Part shown: positions 27,510-33,294 of the stretch, piece after piece
Position numbering within the stretch: the stretch's first letter is position 1
How the letters are laid out: each line of letters begins with the position of its first letter
Source of the DNA: Pelobates cultripes
Lineage: Eukaryota > Chordata > Amphibia > Anura > Pelobatidae
Length of the DNA: 64,000 nucleotides
Assembly: GCA_933207985.1 (NCBI GenBank)
Contig: OW240921.1
Location: 108,986,542 to 109,050,541 of the forward strand
Direction of reading: 5' to 3'
Notes under the pieces: generated by a model
Seen by the model: the letters and a program-made list of their open reading frames with translations, nothing else
Told to the model about the DNA's origin: nothing
Database searches by the model: none
Position numbers and translations under genes: made by a program

Positions 27510-29976
27510 AACCATCAGAGAGCCTGTGTGTGAGATTGCATATATTGTATTGCACAGTGGATGGCATTATATGATTTATTAAAAATGTTTATGTATAGTG
27601 TCAATGCAAGCTTTCAATTTCCTGGACAGCAGCTGTCATTAACAGCCAATCGGGCCCTTTCCCGAAACTGATAACCCAGGAGAGGAGTTAAGGAGACAGA
27701 AACTGTTTAATTATCTTCAGCTCCTCTCCTGACATATCAATAAATGGAGAGAAGGGAAAGCTAAAGGTGTCGAACCTGTGATATCCATACAAAATATTGG
27801 TCAAACCGGTGACATTATCCTGCTGGCATGTTAGGATTTTTGTAATGAATATGTCATCAAATGTTTGACATTTTACATCATGGAGTAATATGTTAAGTTT
27901 GAGTTTAAATTCATAGAATTAATCGAAAGACTGTGGCACGATACCCCCATTCTGGATTGTTTTACAGGGTTTTCTTGAGTTCTGTATTCCATTATTCTCT
28001 TTGCTCTGATATTCTGTCTCCCATCTTGCAATTTCATTCTTGGTAGGTTTAATGTCACTCTCTCCAGAAGCAACGAATGTCCTAGATATTTCTCTCTCTG
28101 CGTTGCTTTCATGCTCTATTTGAAATGTAGTTCATACATTCCCTCCCTTCTAGATCCCGTCTCTCGAAAAAGTGTGAAGTCAGCTCATAGCACCAGGAAC
28201 AGATACTCTAGTCAGTGGACACTCACAAAATGCCAGAGCTCCACTCCTGCTCGGACTCTGACCTCCGACTGGAGAACAGTGGGGTCACAACATGGTATCA
28301 CTGTAACGGAGAGCGACAGCTACAGTGCTAGTCTCTCTCAGGATACAGGTAGGTACAAACGCACCTTAGGGGCTTTTTAGCACTCTGCCAACCTCTGTAA
28401 ACCTATAGTGTGTATATATAGCATAGTTATAGTACGGAATAGGTTACCTGTCTGTCCTCATTGTTTGTTATGTACAAATAGTTAGCATTCAGACACAAAA
28501 TTGAATTCAGTTTTTCAAGTACCAGTTTTGGAAGAGGAATTAGGGCTGTAAGGTTTTAAGAGAGGGATGAAGGAACGTAGGACCTCCGATCCTCACAGCT
28601 ACTTCAAACTGATCATGGATCTTCCTCCTCTTCACCCCCATCTTCCCCCCCAAAAATACAAACCTAGAAAGAATGAAATGAAAGGTCAAAAAAACGATGG
28701 CACCTTAAGAAAAAAAAACAGCAGAACACTTGTAGGGAGGTAATTGTCAACAAGCAAAATAACATAGAACACATAGAATGTCATTTATAACCCCAACATG
28801 TGGGGGGTTGTTTTTTTCTTTTGTTATTTATACATTGTTGTTTGTGCATGTGTGCTCCGAGCTGTACAGTGTATCTATATACACACAGATTACTTCTACC
28901 TGTTATGTAGAGAAAATATCTCCAACTTTGTATTCTACAGATAAAGGCCGGAACAGCATGGTATCAACGGAGAGCGCATCGTCCACCTACGAAGAGCTAG
29001 CCCGGGCTTACGAACATGCCAAGCTGGAAGAGCAGCTGCAACACGCCAAGTTTGAAATTACAGAGTGTTTTATATCAGACAGTTCATCAGATCAGATGAC
29101 AACAGGAACCAATGAAAATGGAGATAGCATGACCTCCATGAGCACACCGTCTGAGCCGGGCATCTGCCGCTTTACCGCTTCCCCACCTAAACCACAGGAC
29201 AGTGATCCAACCAAAAATGTGGCTGTGCCCATCCCCCATCGAGCTAAGAGTAAGTTCTGTCTACATATATATCCAGTTACACAAATCACACTGTATTCCT
29301 TGTGCATTATATGTGTTCATGCTTTTTGTATCAATCTGTACATATCTATATGTTTACATATTTTATGACTTTGTTGGCTTGACATTTATGACTTTTTAGT
29401 TCGCACTGGGCTTTCTGAGAAAATAGAATATGTTGGTATATATGTTAAGTAATTATATATAATGCTTTTTTTTTTTTAATGATAATTATTAGCATTCCAT
29501 AATATTTTCTTTCTAATTTCAATGCAGGCGAATATTGCAATTTACCACTCTACATGAAGTCAGACCCCCACTTTCGTAAACCGGACCCCCATGACTCATG
29601 CCCTGTGGTGCCGCCTCGTGAAGCATCCATGCGCAATCTGGCTCGGAGTTACCACTCCCGCCACCTAACTCTAGAGCCAGGAGCCAAGCCTCCACCTGGC
29701 CTCTCACACCCGACTCCTTCTGGTGTGAGCTTACCTCAGCGGACTCTTATCATGGCTGGAGCATCAGCCTCTGCCCCTTCAGCTCCAGCAGCCACTGCAC
29801 CGTCTGCCCCTGCTGACCCCACTGCCTCTGCTGGACCCGTTGAAAACCGCTTGCCTACCCAGCACAGCAAGATGGGGGGATCCCGGGACTCTCTGCTGGA
29901 AATGAGCAGCTCTGGAGCTGCTCGAGCACAGAAACAGGGAGCTGGAGCCTACTCCAAATCTTACACATTGGTCTGA
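112..29976 (+). CDS. DSCAML1: DSCAML1, 3' 24 coding exons (gene continues upstream)
   Basis: Down syndrome cell adhesion molecule-like 1, a type I membrane protein of neurons that mediates homophilic adhesion and self-avoidance. Joining 112-231, 327-503, 3094-3293, 5063-5159, 5254-5382, 7876-8043, 8763-8833, 17252-17492, 18461-18607, 18714-18869, 19756-19895, 20708-20861, 21138-21255, 22122-22285, 22428-22526, 22625-22813, 23458-23745, 24533-24688, 24890-24920, 26625-26743, 27302-27454, 28154-28348, 28941-29249 and 29528-29976 gives one open frame of about 1355 residues plus stop. All junctions are AG/GT and all phases agree. Domain order is Ig8, Ig9, FN3 x4, Ig10, FN3 x2, transmembrane helix, basic stop-transfer, about 420-residue cytoplasmic tail. 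The human protein is about 2050 residues, so the N-terminal third lies upstream. DSCAML1 rather than DSCAM is called from the tail sequence and the CEP164 neighbour. The protein ends YTLV, a PDZ-ligand type terminus. Confidence 0.97.
232..326 (+). other. Short 95-bp DSCAML1 intron inside Ig8
   Basis: Compact intron between exons w1 and w2 with a gtgagg donor and ttacag acceptor. Nothing else was seen in it. It contrasts with the multi-kilobase introns around it. Confidence 0.85.
327..503 (+). CDS. DSCAML1: DSCAML1 exon w2 (Ig8, second half)
   Basis: Completes Ig8. It encodes the [19 protein letters not shown] segment and the F-strand motif [12 protein letters not shown] with the second disulfide cysteine. 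It starts two bases into a codon after ttacag and ends with one base before gtaagta. The intron in front is only 95 bp. Confidence 0.95.
587..915 (+). repeat. GC-rich minisatellite, about 21-22 bp unit
   Basis: About 15 imperfect copies of a unit resembling gggcaggggaggtgtccctc lie in the 504-3093 intron. Point changes and small length changes distinguish the copies. Overlapping open frames here are artefacts of the repeat. Confidence 0.85.
2464..2596. repeat. Fold-back repeat, possibly a Penelope-like remnant
   Basis: Two arms of about 50 bp, around 2475-2515 and 2540-2590, are inverted copies (gtagtgtagcttttattagc against its complement near 2565-2585). The centre carries ctgaaacgtcaacattg, which resembles the ctgaaacgttgac segment of the clearer Penelope-like end at 32.9 kb. 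The family call is tentative. The rest of the 504-3093 intron is AT-rich with poly-T and poly-A runs and no recognisable gene. Confidence 0.5.
3094..3293 (+). CDS. DSCAML1: DSCAML1 exon w3 (Ig9, first half)
   Basis: Encodes [16 protein letters not shown], the cysteine in [10 protein letters not shown] and the tryptophan in [13 protein letters not shown]. It ends exactly at a codon boundary before gtgagg. It closely matches Ig9 of vertebrate DSCAML1. Confidence 0.95.
3294..5062 (+). other. DSCAML1 intron, no recognised element
   Basis: About 1.8 kb between the two halves of Ig9. The sequence is AT-rich and non-repetitive to the eye. No transposon ends, RNA gene or further exon was recognised. 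Confidence 0.6.
5063..5159 (+). CDS. DSCAML1: DSCAML1 exon w4 (Ig9, second half)
   Basis: Encodes [20 protein letters not shown], with the second Ig9 cysteine in FFSC, then [12 protein letters not shown]. It starts at a codon boundary after ttccag and ends one base into the Glu codon completed by the next exon. Confidence 0.94.
5254..5382 (+). CDS. DSCAML1: DSCAML1 exon w5 (FN3-1, first half)
   Basis: Encodes [20 protein letters not shown] followed by [10 protein letters not shown], with the conserved FN3 B-strand tryptophan. The acceptor is ctgatag and the donor gtaaga. Confidence 0.95.
5447..5582. mobile_element. hAT-type fold-back MITE
   Basis: A 136-bp palindrome with ends like CAGGCCTGTCCAACCTGCGG and its near complement ending GAGAGCCCTG. 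The centre holds the actacaactccca palindrome. The flanks gcctaaata and gcctaaaa look like an imperfect 8-bp target duplication. It lies 64 bp past the exon w5 donor. Confidence 0.75.
5611..6224. mobile_element. T2/Kolobok-like MITE with TTAA ends
   Basis: Starts TTAAAGGGAC and ends TAGTGTCCCTTTAA, so each terminus carries a TTAA target-like tetranucleotide. Near the right end, ctgaacaactacattaagct is followed by its inverted copy. It also contains a perfect palindrome around 5982-6014 (cacgtcagacgtattttaat and its complement). The superfamily is an inference from the ends, which resemble Xenopus T2-MITEs. Confidence 0.65.
6471..6830 (+). repeat. Pyrimidine-rich simple-sequence tract
   Basis: About 360 bp of imperfect CT-rich repeats of the type tctcttacacctccc in the FN3-1 intron. 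It adjoins a large hairpin and then CA-rich satellite DNA, and the three may form one element. Confidence 0.8.
6831..6989. repeat. Large inverted repeat (hairpin, arms about 75 bp)
   Basis: The arm beginning agcgtggccg is answered by cggccacgct at the end. Inside, gtttcctgtacctggccgg pairs with ccggccgggtacaggaaac, and the tip is gtgctctctcagtgagcac. Arms match at most positions with a few indels. It could be the core of a fold-back transposon. I see no target-site duplication. Confidence 0.8.
7005..7465 (+). repeat. CA-rich minisatellite (cacacactgacagaca type)
   Basis: Imperfect tandem units of 10-24 bp built from cacacactgacagacacaca and cactcactgac. Both strands stay open in some frames for this reason. 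It belongs to the 5383-7875 intron. Confidence 0.85.
7876..8043 (+). CDS. DSCAML1: DSCAML1 exon w6 (FN3-1, second half)
   Basis: Encodes [20 protein letters not shown], then [20 protein letters not shown] with the FN3 F-strand tyrosine, then ELTISTEEA. Acceptor ttttacag, donor gtgagc. Confidence 0.95.
8044..8762 (+). other. DSCAML1 intron, no recognised element
   Basis: About 720 bp of unique-looking AT-rich sequence. No repeat, RNA gene or additional exon was recognised. Confidence 0.55.
8763..8833 (+). CDS. DSCAML1: DSCAML1 exon w7 (FN3-2 start, 71 bp)
   Basis: Encodes [20 protein letters not shown] and TWK, with the FN3 tryptophan. It ends at a codon boundary before gtaagg and is followed by the largest intron in the window, about 8.4 kb. 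Confidence 0.94.
9321..10337. repeat. 424-bp repeat, two full tandem copies plus a truncated third
   Basis: The segment beginning agatccagcgcactcaccta recurs at 9321, 9745 and 10169, a spacing of exactly 424 bp twice. The third copy stops after about 170 bp and runs into a TA/TG microsatellite. Copies differ by scattered substitutions and poly-T length. The same family recurs at 32.3 kb, so it is dispersed. Tandem copies with a truncated end would suit a Penelope-like element or a satellite. No coding domain is visible. Confidence 0.85.
10672..12208 (+). mobile_element. Tc1/mariner transposon, inactivated, both ends present
   Basis: About 1537 bp flanked by TA at 10670-10671 and 12209-12210. 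Long terminal inverted repeats of about 200 bp (10672-10876 and 12003-12208) each carry an outer and an inner copy of the motif gtatttgatcc, the IR/DR arrangement of Tc1-like elements. The right tip reads ccctcactg. The left tip has C to T and other changes. It is inserted in the sense direction in DSCAML1's 8.4-kb intron. Confidence 0.95.
11002..11993 (+). pseudogene. Tc1-like transposase remnant
   Basis: Starts [20 protein letters not shown] with a helix-turn-helix region (YKTIAKQLG). It continues through [11 protein letters not shown] (first catalytic Asp), [13 protein letters not shown] (second Asp) and [11 protein letters not shown] (the Glu), and ends NKGFATKY with stop. The reading frame is broken by indels between about 11215 and 11262, giving a stop at 11260, and by another near 11600. 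No functional transposase can be made from this copy. Confidence 0.93.
13089..13460 (+). repeat. 41-bp minisatellite, about 9 copies
   Basis: Near-identical units of the type cctacctgcaatcaggtgta plus cctgcatcagacctattcata. Diverged 12-15 bp relatives (cctgcattcagacctaccc) extend from about 12985 to 13720. Because 41 is not a multiple of 3, every frame reads the same peptide cycle, which explains the 216-codon open frame. It is not a gene. Confidence 0.92.
15245..15555. mobile_element. hAT fold-back MITE with exact 8-bp target duplication (copy 1)
   Basis: Ends are TAGTGATGTCCCGAACGGTT and its complement. The 8-bp flank cgtgtgaa is present at both 15237-15244 and 15556-15563. The interior is one large inverted repeat built on tttgaccctgtacctcacag. 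A second copy lies at 62.4 kb. An 8-bp duplication and TAGTG ends indicate the hAT superfamily. Confidence 0.92.
17252..17492 (+). CDS. DSCAML1: DSCAML1 exon w8 (FN3-2, second part)
   Basis: Encodes [40 protein letters not shown] and [20 protein letters not shown], the typical FN3 C to F strands. It starts at a codon boundary after cccacag and ends one base into a Val codon. Confidence 0.96.
17493..18460 (+). other. DSCAML1 intron, no recognised element
   Basis: About 970 bp of single-copy-looking DNA. No transposon ends or RNA gene seen. A tttctttcacaaaacag acceptor closes it. Confidence 0.55.
18461..18607 (+). CDS. DSCAML1: DSCAML1 exon w9 (FN3-3, first half)
   Basis: Encodes [40 protein letters not shown] and YWSLYPDG. 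The donor is gttggt, a weak match to consensus, but it preserves phase and joins GluTrpGlyGlu as in other vertebrates. The following intron is only 106 bp. Confidence 0.93.
18714..18869 (+). CDS. DSCAML1: DSCAML1 exon w10 (FN3-3, second half)
   Basis: Encodes [40 protein letters not shown] and [11 protein letters not shown]. Acceptor cttaaag, donor gtgagt. Confidence 0.95.
18870..19755 (+). other. DSCAML1 intron, no recognised element
   Basis: About 890 bp of AT-rich unique-looking DNA ending in a long poly-T tract before the actag acceptor. No repeat family recognised. Confidence 0.55.
19756..19895 (+). CDS. DSCAML1: DSCAML1 exon w11 (FN3-4, first half)
   Basis: Encodes [40 protein letters not shown] and PGSGQP. 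It ends in phase 0 before gtaagt. Confidence 0.95.
19896..20707 (+). other. DSCAML1 intron, pyrimidine-rich, no recognised element
   Basis: About 810 bp, strongly T/C-rich on the + strand from about 20020 to 20520, with many ttttct and cttc runs. No gene or transposon recognised. Confidence 0.55.
20708..20861 (+). CDS. DSCAML1: DSCAML1 exon w12 (FN3-4, second half)
   Basis: Encodes [40 protein letters not shown] and [11 protein letters not shown]. The acceptor is ctcactcag and the donor gtatga. Confidence 0.95.
21138..21255 (+). CDS. DSCAML1: DSCAML1 exon w13 (Ig10, first half)
   Basis: Encodes [20 protein letters not shown], the cysteine in [14 protein letters not shown] and the tryptophan in KWTKD. 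This is the Ig domain placed between FN3-4 and FN3-5, a DSCAM-family signature. It ends two bases into a Ser codon. Confidence 0.95.
21256..22121 (+). other. DSCAML1 intron, no recognised element
   Basis: About 870 bp between the two halves of Ig10. AT-rich, with no repeat ends or RNA gene recognised. Confidence 0.55.
22122..22285 (+). CDS. DSCAML1: DSCAML1 exon w14 (Ig10, second half)
   Basis: Encodes [40 protein letters not shown] with the second Ig10 cysteine, and [10 protein letters not shown]. The reading frame is conserved through gtaaga. Confidence 0.96.
22428..22526 (+). CDS. DSCAML1: DSCAML1 exon w15 (FN3-5, first half)
   Basis: Encodes [20 protein letters not shown] and [14 protein letters not shown]. 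The following intron is 98 bp. Confidence 0.95.
22625..22813 (+). CDS. DSCAML1: DSCAML1 exon w16 (FN3-5, second half)
   Basis: Encodes [20 protein letters not shown], then [20 protein letters not shown] and [11 protein letters not shown]. The order matches FN3-5 of vertebrate DSCAML1. Confidence 0.96.
22814..23457 (+). other. DSCAML1 intron, no recognised element
   Basis: About 640 bp of unique-looking AT-rich DNA. Nothing recognised. Confidence 0.55.
23458..23745 (+). CDS. DSCAML1: DSCAML1 exon w17 (whole FN3-6)
   Basis: A single 288-bp exon covers the last FN3 domain: [40 protein letters not shown] and [20 protein letters not shown]. The extra cysteines (GGCP, RACN, AGCG) are typical of this DSCAM-family domain. 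Confidence 0.97.
23746..24532 (+). other. DSCAML1 intron, no confident element
   Basis: About 790 bp. A phrase near 23900-24200 (caatacgccatcgaatctaatgcgcat and a later ataaaggtgcgcattagatt) looks like a short dispersed element with inverted ends, but I could not name it. Confidence 0.4.
24533..24688 (+). CDS. DSCAML1: DSCAML1 exon w18 (transmembrane helix)
   Basis: Encodes the juxtamembrane [18 protein letters not shown], a hydrophobic helix [20 protein letters not shown] and a strongly basic stop-transfer [13 protein letters not shown]. This fixes topology: N-terminal Ig and FN3 domains outside, C-terminal tail in the cytoplasm. Confidence 0.97.
24789..24850. repeat. Short dispersed repeat fragment (tttatatagcgccat...gcagcgctgta type)
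   Basis: The segment tattatttatatagcgccat followed by ctgtagcgctgtatataaac resembles a short repeat widely scattered in amphibian DNA. A more decayed copy is near 27028-27095. It ends about 40 bp before the microexon w19. Confidence 0.5.
24890..24920 (+). CDS. DSCAML1: DSCAML1 exon w19 (31-bp microexon)
   Basis: Encodes [11 protein letters not shown] across its junctions. Acceptor attttgcag, donor gtgagt. Two bases complete the Asp codon and two bases start the Ser codon of the next exon. The peptide is conserved in DSCAM-family tails. Confidence 0.94.
24971..25049. mobile_element. Small palindromic TTAA-ended element
   Basis: Begins ttaacctcttaaggacaca and ends tgtgtccttaaagggttaa, an inverted repeat of about 79 bp with a short loop. 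This shape is common in frog introns. The rest of the 24921-26624 intron shows no recognised element. Confidence 0.7.
26625..26743 (+). CDS. DSCAML1: DSCAML1 exon w20 (cytoplasmic)
   Basis: Encodes [20 protein letters not shown] and [20 protein letters not shown], very close to the mammalian tail. Acceptor tgtttcag, donor gtaagt. Confidence 0.96.
26744..27301 (+). other. DSCAML1 intron with one decayed dispersed repeat
   Basis: About 560 bp. The stretch near 27028-27095 (attatttatttataaag and agatacaaacaagttca) is a decayed copy of the short repeat also seen at 24.8 kb. Nothing else recognised. Confidence 0.5.
27302..27454 (+). CDS. DSCAML1: DSCAML1 exon w21 (cytoplasmic)
   Basis: Encodes [40 protein letters not shown] and [11 protein letters not shown] (TA)n microsatellite begins about 20 bp past its gtatgt donor. 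Confidence 0.96.
27473..27506. repeat. (TA)n microsatellite
   Basis: Tract of ta dinucleotides in the 27455-28153 intron. The remainder of that intron looks unique. Confidence 0.9.
28154..28348 (+). CDS. DSCAML1: DSCAML1 exon w22 (cytoplasmic)
   Basis: Encodes [40 protein letters not shown] and [20 protein letters not shown], then LSQDT. Nearly identical to the mammalian protein. Confidence 0.97.
28349..28940 (+). other. DSCAML1 intron, no recognised element
   Basis: About 590 bp, unique-looking, closed by gtattctacag. Confidence 0.55.
28941..29249 (+). CDS. DSCAML1: DSCAML1 exon w23 (cytoplasmic)
   Basis: Encodes [40 protein letters not shown] and [20 protein letters not shown], then a Ser/Pro-rich stretch ending AVPIPHRAK. 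The TYEEL tyrosine motif and acidic Ser run are typical of DSCAM-family tails. Confidence 0.97.
29528..29976 (+). CDS. DSCAML1: DSCAML1 terminal coding exon w24
   Basis: Encodes [40 protein letters not shown], a variable Ala/Pro-rich segment shorter and different from mammals, then [20 protein letters not shown] and [15 protein letters not shown] with stop TGA at 29974. The C-terminal TLV fits a PDZ-binding ligand, a known property of the DSCAM family. Confidence 0.97.
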
Positions 29977-30220
29977 CGCCCACCCCCTTAAAACACTTCC
30001 CTCTAAAGACCCTCACAGACTGCAAAGACCCTTCTCCCTCCGCAGTGTCTTGGCTGTATTTCTATATTTTGAAAAACAATATAAAAGGAAAAAAAAAAAA
30101 AACACAATGGACGAATGGAGAATTTAAACAAAAAAAAAACTTGGTGATAAAAGACGCATTTTTGTATGAAAAAAAAATAGCTATTTTCAACTTCGAGATA
30201 AAAAAAAAAATAATAATAAA
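29977..30220 (+). other. DSCAML1: DSCAML1 3' UTR (start) with candidate polyA signal
   Basis: Downstream of the stop the sequence is C-rich, then A-rich. A first AATAAA is at 30215-30220. Several poly-A runs make the true cleavage site uncertain, so the 3' UTR may extend further. Confidence 0.45.
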
Positions 30221-30338
30221 AATAAGAGAAATTGTTTTTATCTATGGATCTTTAAACAGCAACCTGCACGTTGCTTGGGTGTGTGAATGGTGAGCTGTGA
30301 GAATGAGTGCTAGAGGACATGACAGGAGATGATACAAA

Positions 30339-30816
30339 TTAAAGAGACACAATAGTCACCAATACAACTTTAGCTTAATGAAGCGGTTTTGGTGTATAGA
30401 TCATTTCCTTGCAGTCTCACTGCTCAATTATCTGCCAGTTAGGAGTTAAATCACTTTGTTTATGAACCCTAGTCACACCTCCTTGCATGTGACTTGCACA
30501 GTCTTCCAAAACACTTCCTGTAAAGAGAGATCTAATTTCTAAACTTCCTTTATTGCACAGTCTGTTTAATCTAGAATTTTTTATCTCCTGCTCTGTTAAT
30601 AGCTTGGTAATAGCTTGCTTGCCCTTGCAGGAGCCTCAAGTATGTAATTAAAGTTCAATCTGCAGAGCACAAGTTAAAAACTTATAAAAATGAAAAATTA
30701 TTTCCCGTCCCCCCCCCCCATTAAGGCTGTGTAGGTGTGTCTAGGGCTGCATAAACATAAACTAATGTAATTTAAATAAATTGCAGAGAATTGAACAGTG
30801 ATACTTCAGATGCATG

Positions 30817-30849
<33 letters not shown>

Positions 30850-30902
30850 AAAAACTGCTTTATTAAGCTAAAGTTGTTTTGGAGACTATAGTGTCCCTTT
30901 AA
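30339..30902. mobile_element. T2/Kolobok-like MITE
   Basis: Begins TTAAAGAGACACAATAGTCA and ends GACTATAGTGTCCCTTTAA. Subterminal tttagcttaatgaagc pairs with gctttattaagctaaag. A C run and (AT)n are inside, near 30710 and 30818. It sits just past the DSCAML1 3' end. Confidence 0.7.
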
Positions 30903-32320
30903 TAAATAGAAGCGTAGGGGTGATCGCTTGGGGATATGCAAGTTTTGACATACATTGAATTAGATCTGGAGTGTGCAACTGGATGCAATAGAAGTGTTTT
31001 AATAATGTGGTAAAAATAGCTGCTTTAAAAAACTCCGCTAGAGTCGCAGTTTGACTATTTCAGCCTAAATGCTGCAATTTGGTTTTCAAAACACTGAAAC
31101 TTTTTTGTCTAGTGAACGTTCTCTACGTGGTAATAAAAATGAAAGGTGAATTTAAAATGAAAGGTCGATCTAAAAATAAAACTTAGCTGACTTTGAGATT
31201 GTTTCCAATTTGGCTATTTTTGGCCTTGAATTTTAAATTCACTTTGCATTCCAGACAATTCCCACTTCGATAATTAACCTTGACCGTAGTTAGTGTGGAA
31301 ATGGATTGTGGGTGTTTAGGAATTCCATATTTTTATGACATTTAGAGAGTGTGAAGCTGAAAAGATGGCCAAGAAGTCTGGAGCTATAGCTATAGGAATA
31401 ATACCTAGAGTATCGTGAGTGTGGAGCAACGTGTGCAAACGAATGGGAAAATCTAAATATAAACAGGTGTTGATGGACTACAACTCTCAGAATTCTTTAA
31501 TTTACAGATGACCAGACAATCGTGGAAGTTGTAGATCCACAACATCTGGTTTCCAGTGTTTTAAATGCCTGTTTTAGAACCTTCTTGGTAAAGTGACTGT
31601 ATAAGTTTTAATAGTTTATTTTGAATTATCTTGTATTTTACCATGAAGAATACACTTATATTATTTTATATTTATTTTAGAACAGAACACTTTGTTTAAT
31701 CTCCCCCAAATGTTCTTTTGTGTCCTTAGGTTACTAGTACAATGTTCTACTGTGTACAGCCAAACTACGTATCTAAATGCTAGTAAGTATACTAACCCCA
31801 GTTAGAATTGGTCTAAAGTACGTCATAAATGGTACTCCGTAATGTAATCATTTAGGGTAAAAATGAAACCGTTTAGTGGAAAACTGAAACATTAAATTTC
31901 TTGTTACAAATAATCAGAGCCAATTTGAAAGAGAGATGAGATAAGTAAGAAAATAATTCATATGAGAGGTTCTGAGAGGTCAGACTTTATATACAGTGAA
32001 TTGGACCATCATTAAGGTTTACATATAAATCAAGCACAAATGCACACGTACGGCAAACCATGTCACTACTTCTGTATAATACAAGTGACTCACCTGGTAA
32101 GTATTCCACTGCTTGCAAAATTTGTTTTTAAAATTATGGATTAGTTGAAATGAATTCTTATAAACCATATATTTTCCGATGAAGTGTTAACTCCTGGGTG
32201 TTGGGAGCCATGGAATGCTACAGTTTCCTACCTCTATCCAATGATGTGATGGGGAGAGATCTAGCATATTGTTAGGACAATGGAACTGGCATATATATAT
32301 ATATTTAGATATATATTACG
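30903..32320. other. Intergenic DNA, one fold-back fragment only
   Basis: About 1.4 kb. A short inverted fragment near 31470-31555 (atggactacaactctcagaa and gtggaagttgtagatccaca) recalls the hAT fold-back MITEs elsewhere. No gene recognised. Confidence 0.5.
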
Positions 32321-32322
32321 CA

Positions 32323-32812
32323 AGATCCAGCACACTCACCTATCCACTAAACAGCAACTTCAATGTTGAAAGATTGTACTTGTTTTTTTGTTTTTTTTTA
32401 AAAACACCTAATCTAGGCAAAAATAATGGGGGTTTAGTTACATTATATGATCATACATTGCATAAGCCTGCCACAACGTCAATGTAACCCATCTTTGGCA
32501 GGTCCTATTCTAACAGCCTAATGTCTGCTCTTATGAGATTAACCTACTTGGGGAAATAAATTCCATCTGGGGATCTCTGCAGTACAAGGCTAAATAGGGC
32601 CCTGGGATGAGGCACCTGTGACAGGGAGGGGTGCAAAACCAAGGAGTTGGCTAGACTCCCAAATATATATATATATGAAACAAGAGGGGGTTGGCTGCAC
32701 TCACCTGAACATGCATAAATGGGGGTGCTGCTGGGGGCCAAATAATACAATACACAAGATCCAGCGCACTCACCTATCCACTAAACAGCAACTTCAATGT
32801 TGAAAGATTTTT
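32323..32812. repeat. 424-bp repeat family, second locus (1.1 copies)
   Basis: Same unit as at 9.3 kb. It begins agatccagcacactcaccta at 32323 and restarts at 32757 (spacing 434 bp), with the second copy cut off after about 55 bp. It is preceded by TA-rich DNA and followed directly by a Penelope-like end. Confidence 0.85.
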
Positions 32813-32825
32813 TAGATATATATAT

Positions 32826-32960
32826 CAAAAAATTACCGGCACTCTTGGGTTTAGTTCATCCAATTTATTGTTGGTCAATTCAAACAAAGTCAACGTTTCA
32901 GCTCCCGATCGGAGCTTTCATCAGGACACAAAAGGCATTTAACATTGCAATTAAATAATT
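32826..32960 (-). mobile_element. Penelope-like element end with hammerhead-like motif
   Basis: On the minus strand, the segment from 32924 to 32895 reads CTGATGA, a stem of AGCTCC with GGAGCT around a GATCG loop, then GAAAC. That is the conserved hammerhead core layout with one unpaired A before the stem. It is followed by a run leading to aataaattggatgaac. Such cores are known from Penelope-like retroelements. No reverse transcriptase is present. Confidence 0.6.
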
Positions 32961-33294
32961 AAAGACAGGTGCTACATCTCCCTGCTCAAAGTAGATTGCT
33001 AACAGTGTCTCTCTTTCCTATTCCCTTGGCATTTTGTGCCAAATTCATCCCCAATTACACTGCCAAGGATGTGTCCAGGTTCAGAAGCATTCATTTCTTG
33101 GTCTACCAGTTGATGGGGAAGTGTAACTACTCCCTCCTCTCTGCTGTTTTTTTTGTTTTGTTTTGTTTTTTAAGGGTTTCGGGTTACCTCGCATGCTATT
33201 TTATTTTACAGGCAGGTGGACTAACATTTTAGAATCTGGCCCTTTAATGACACATTTTAGATCAGTTTGGTCCTTGTTGAAATTATTTCTCCAT

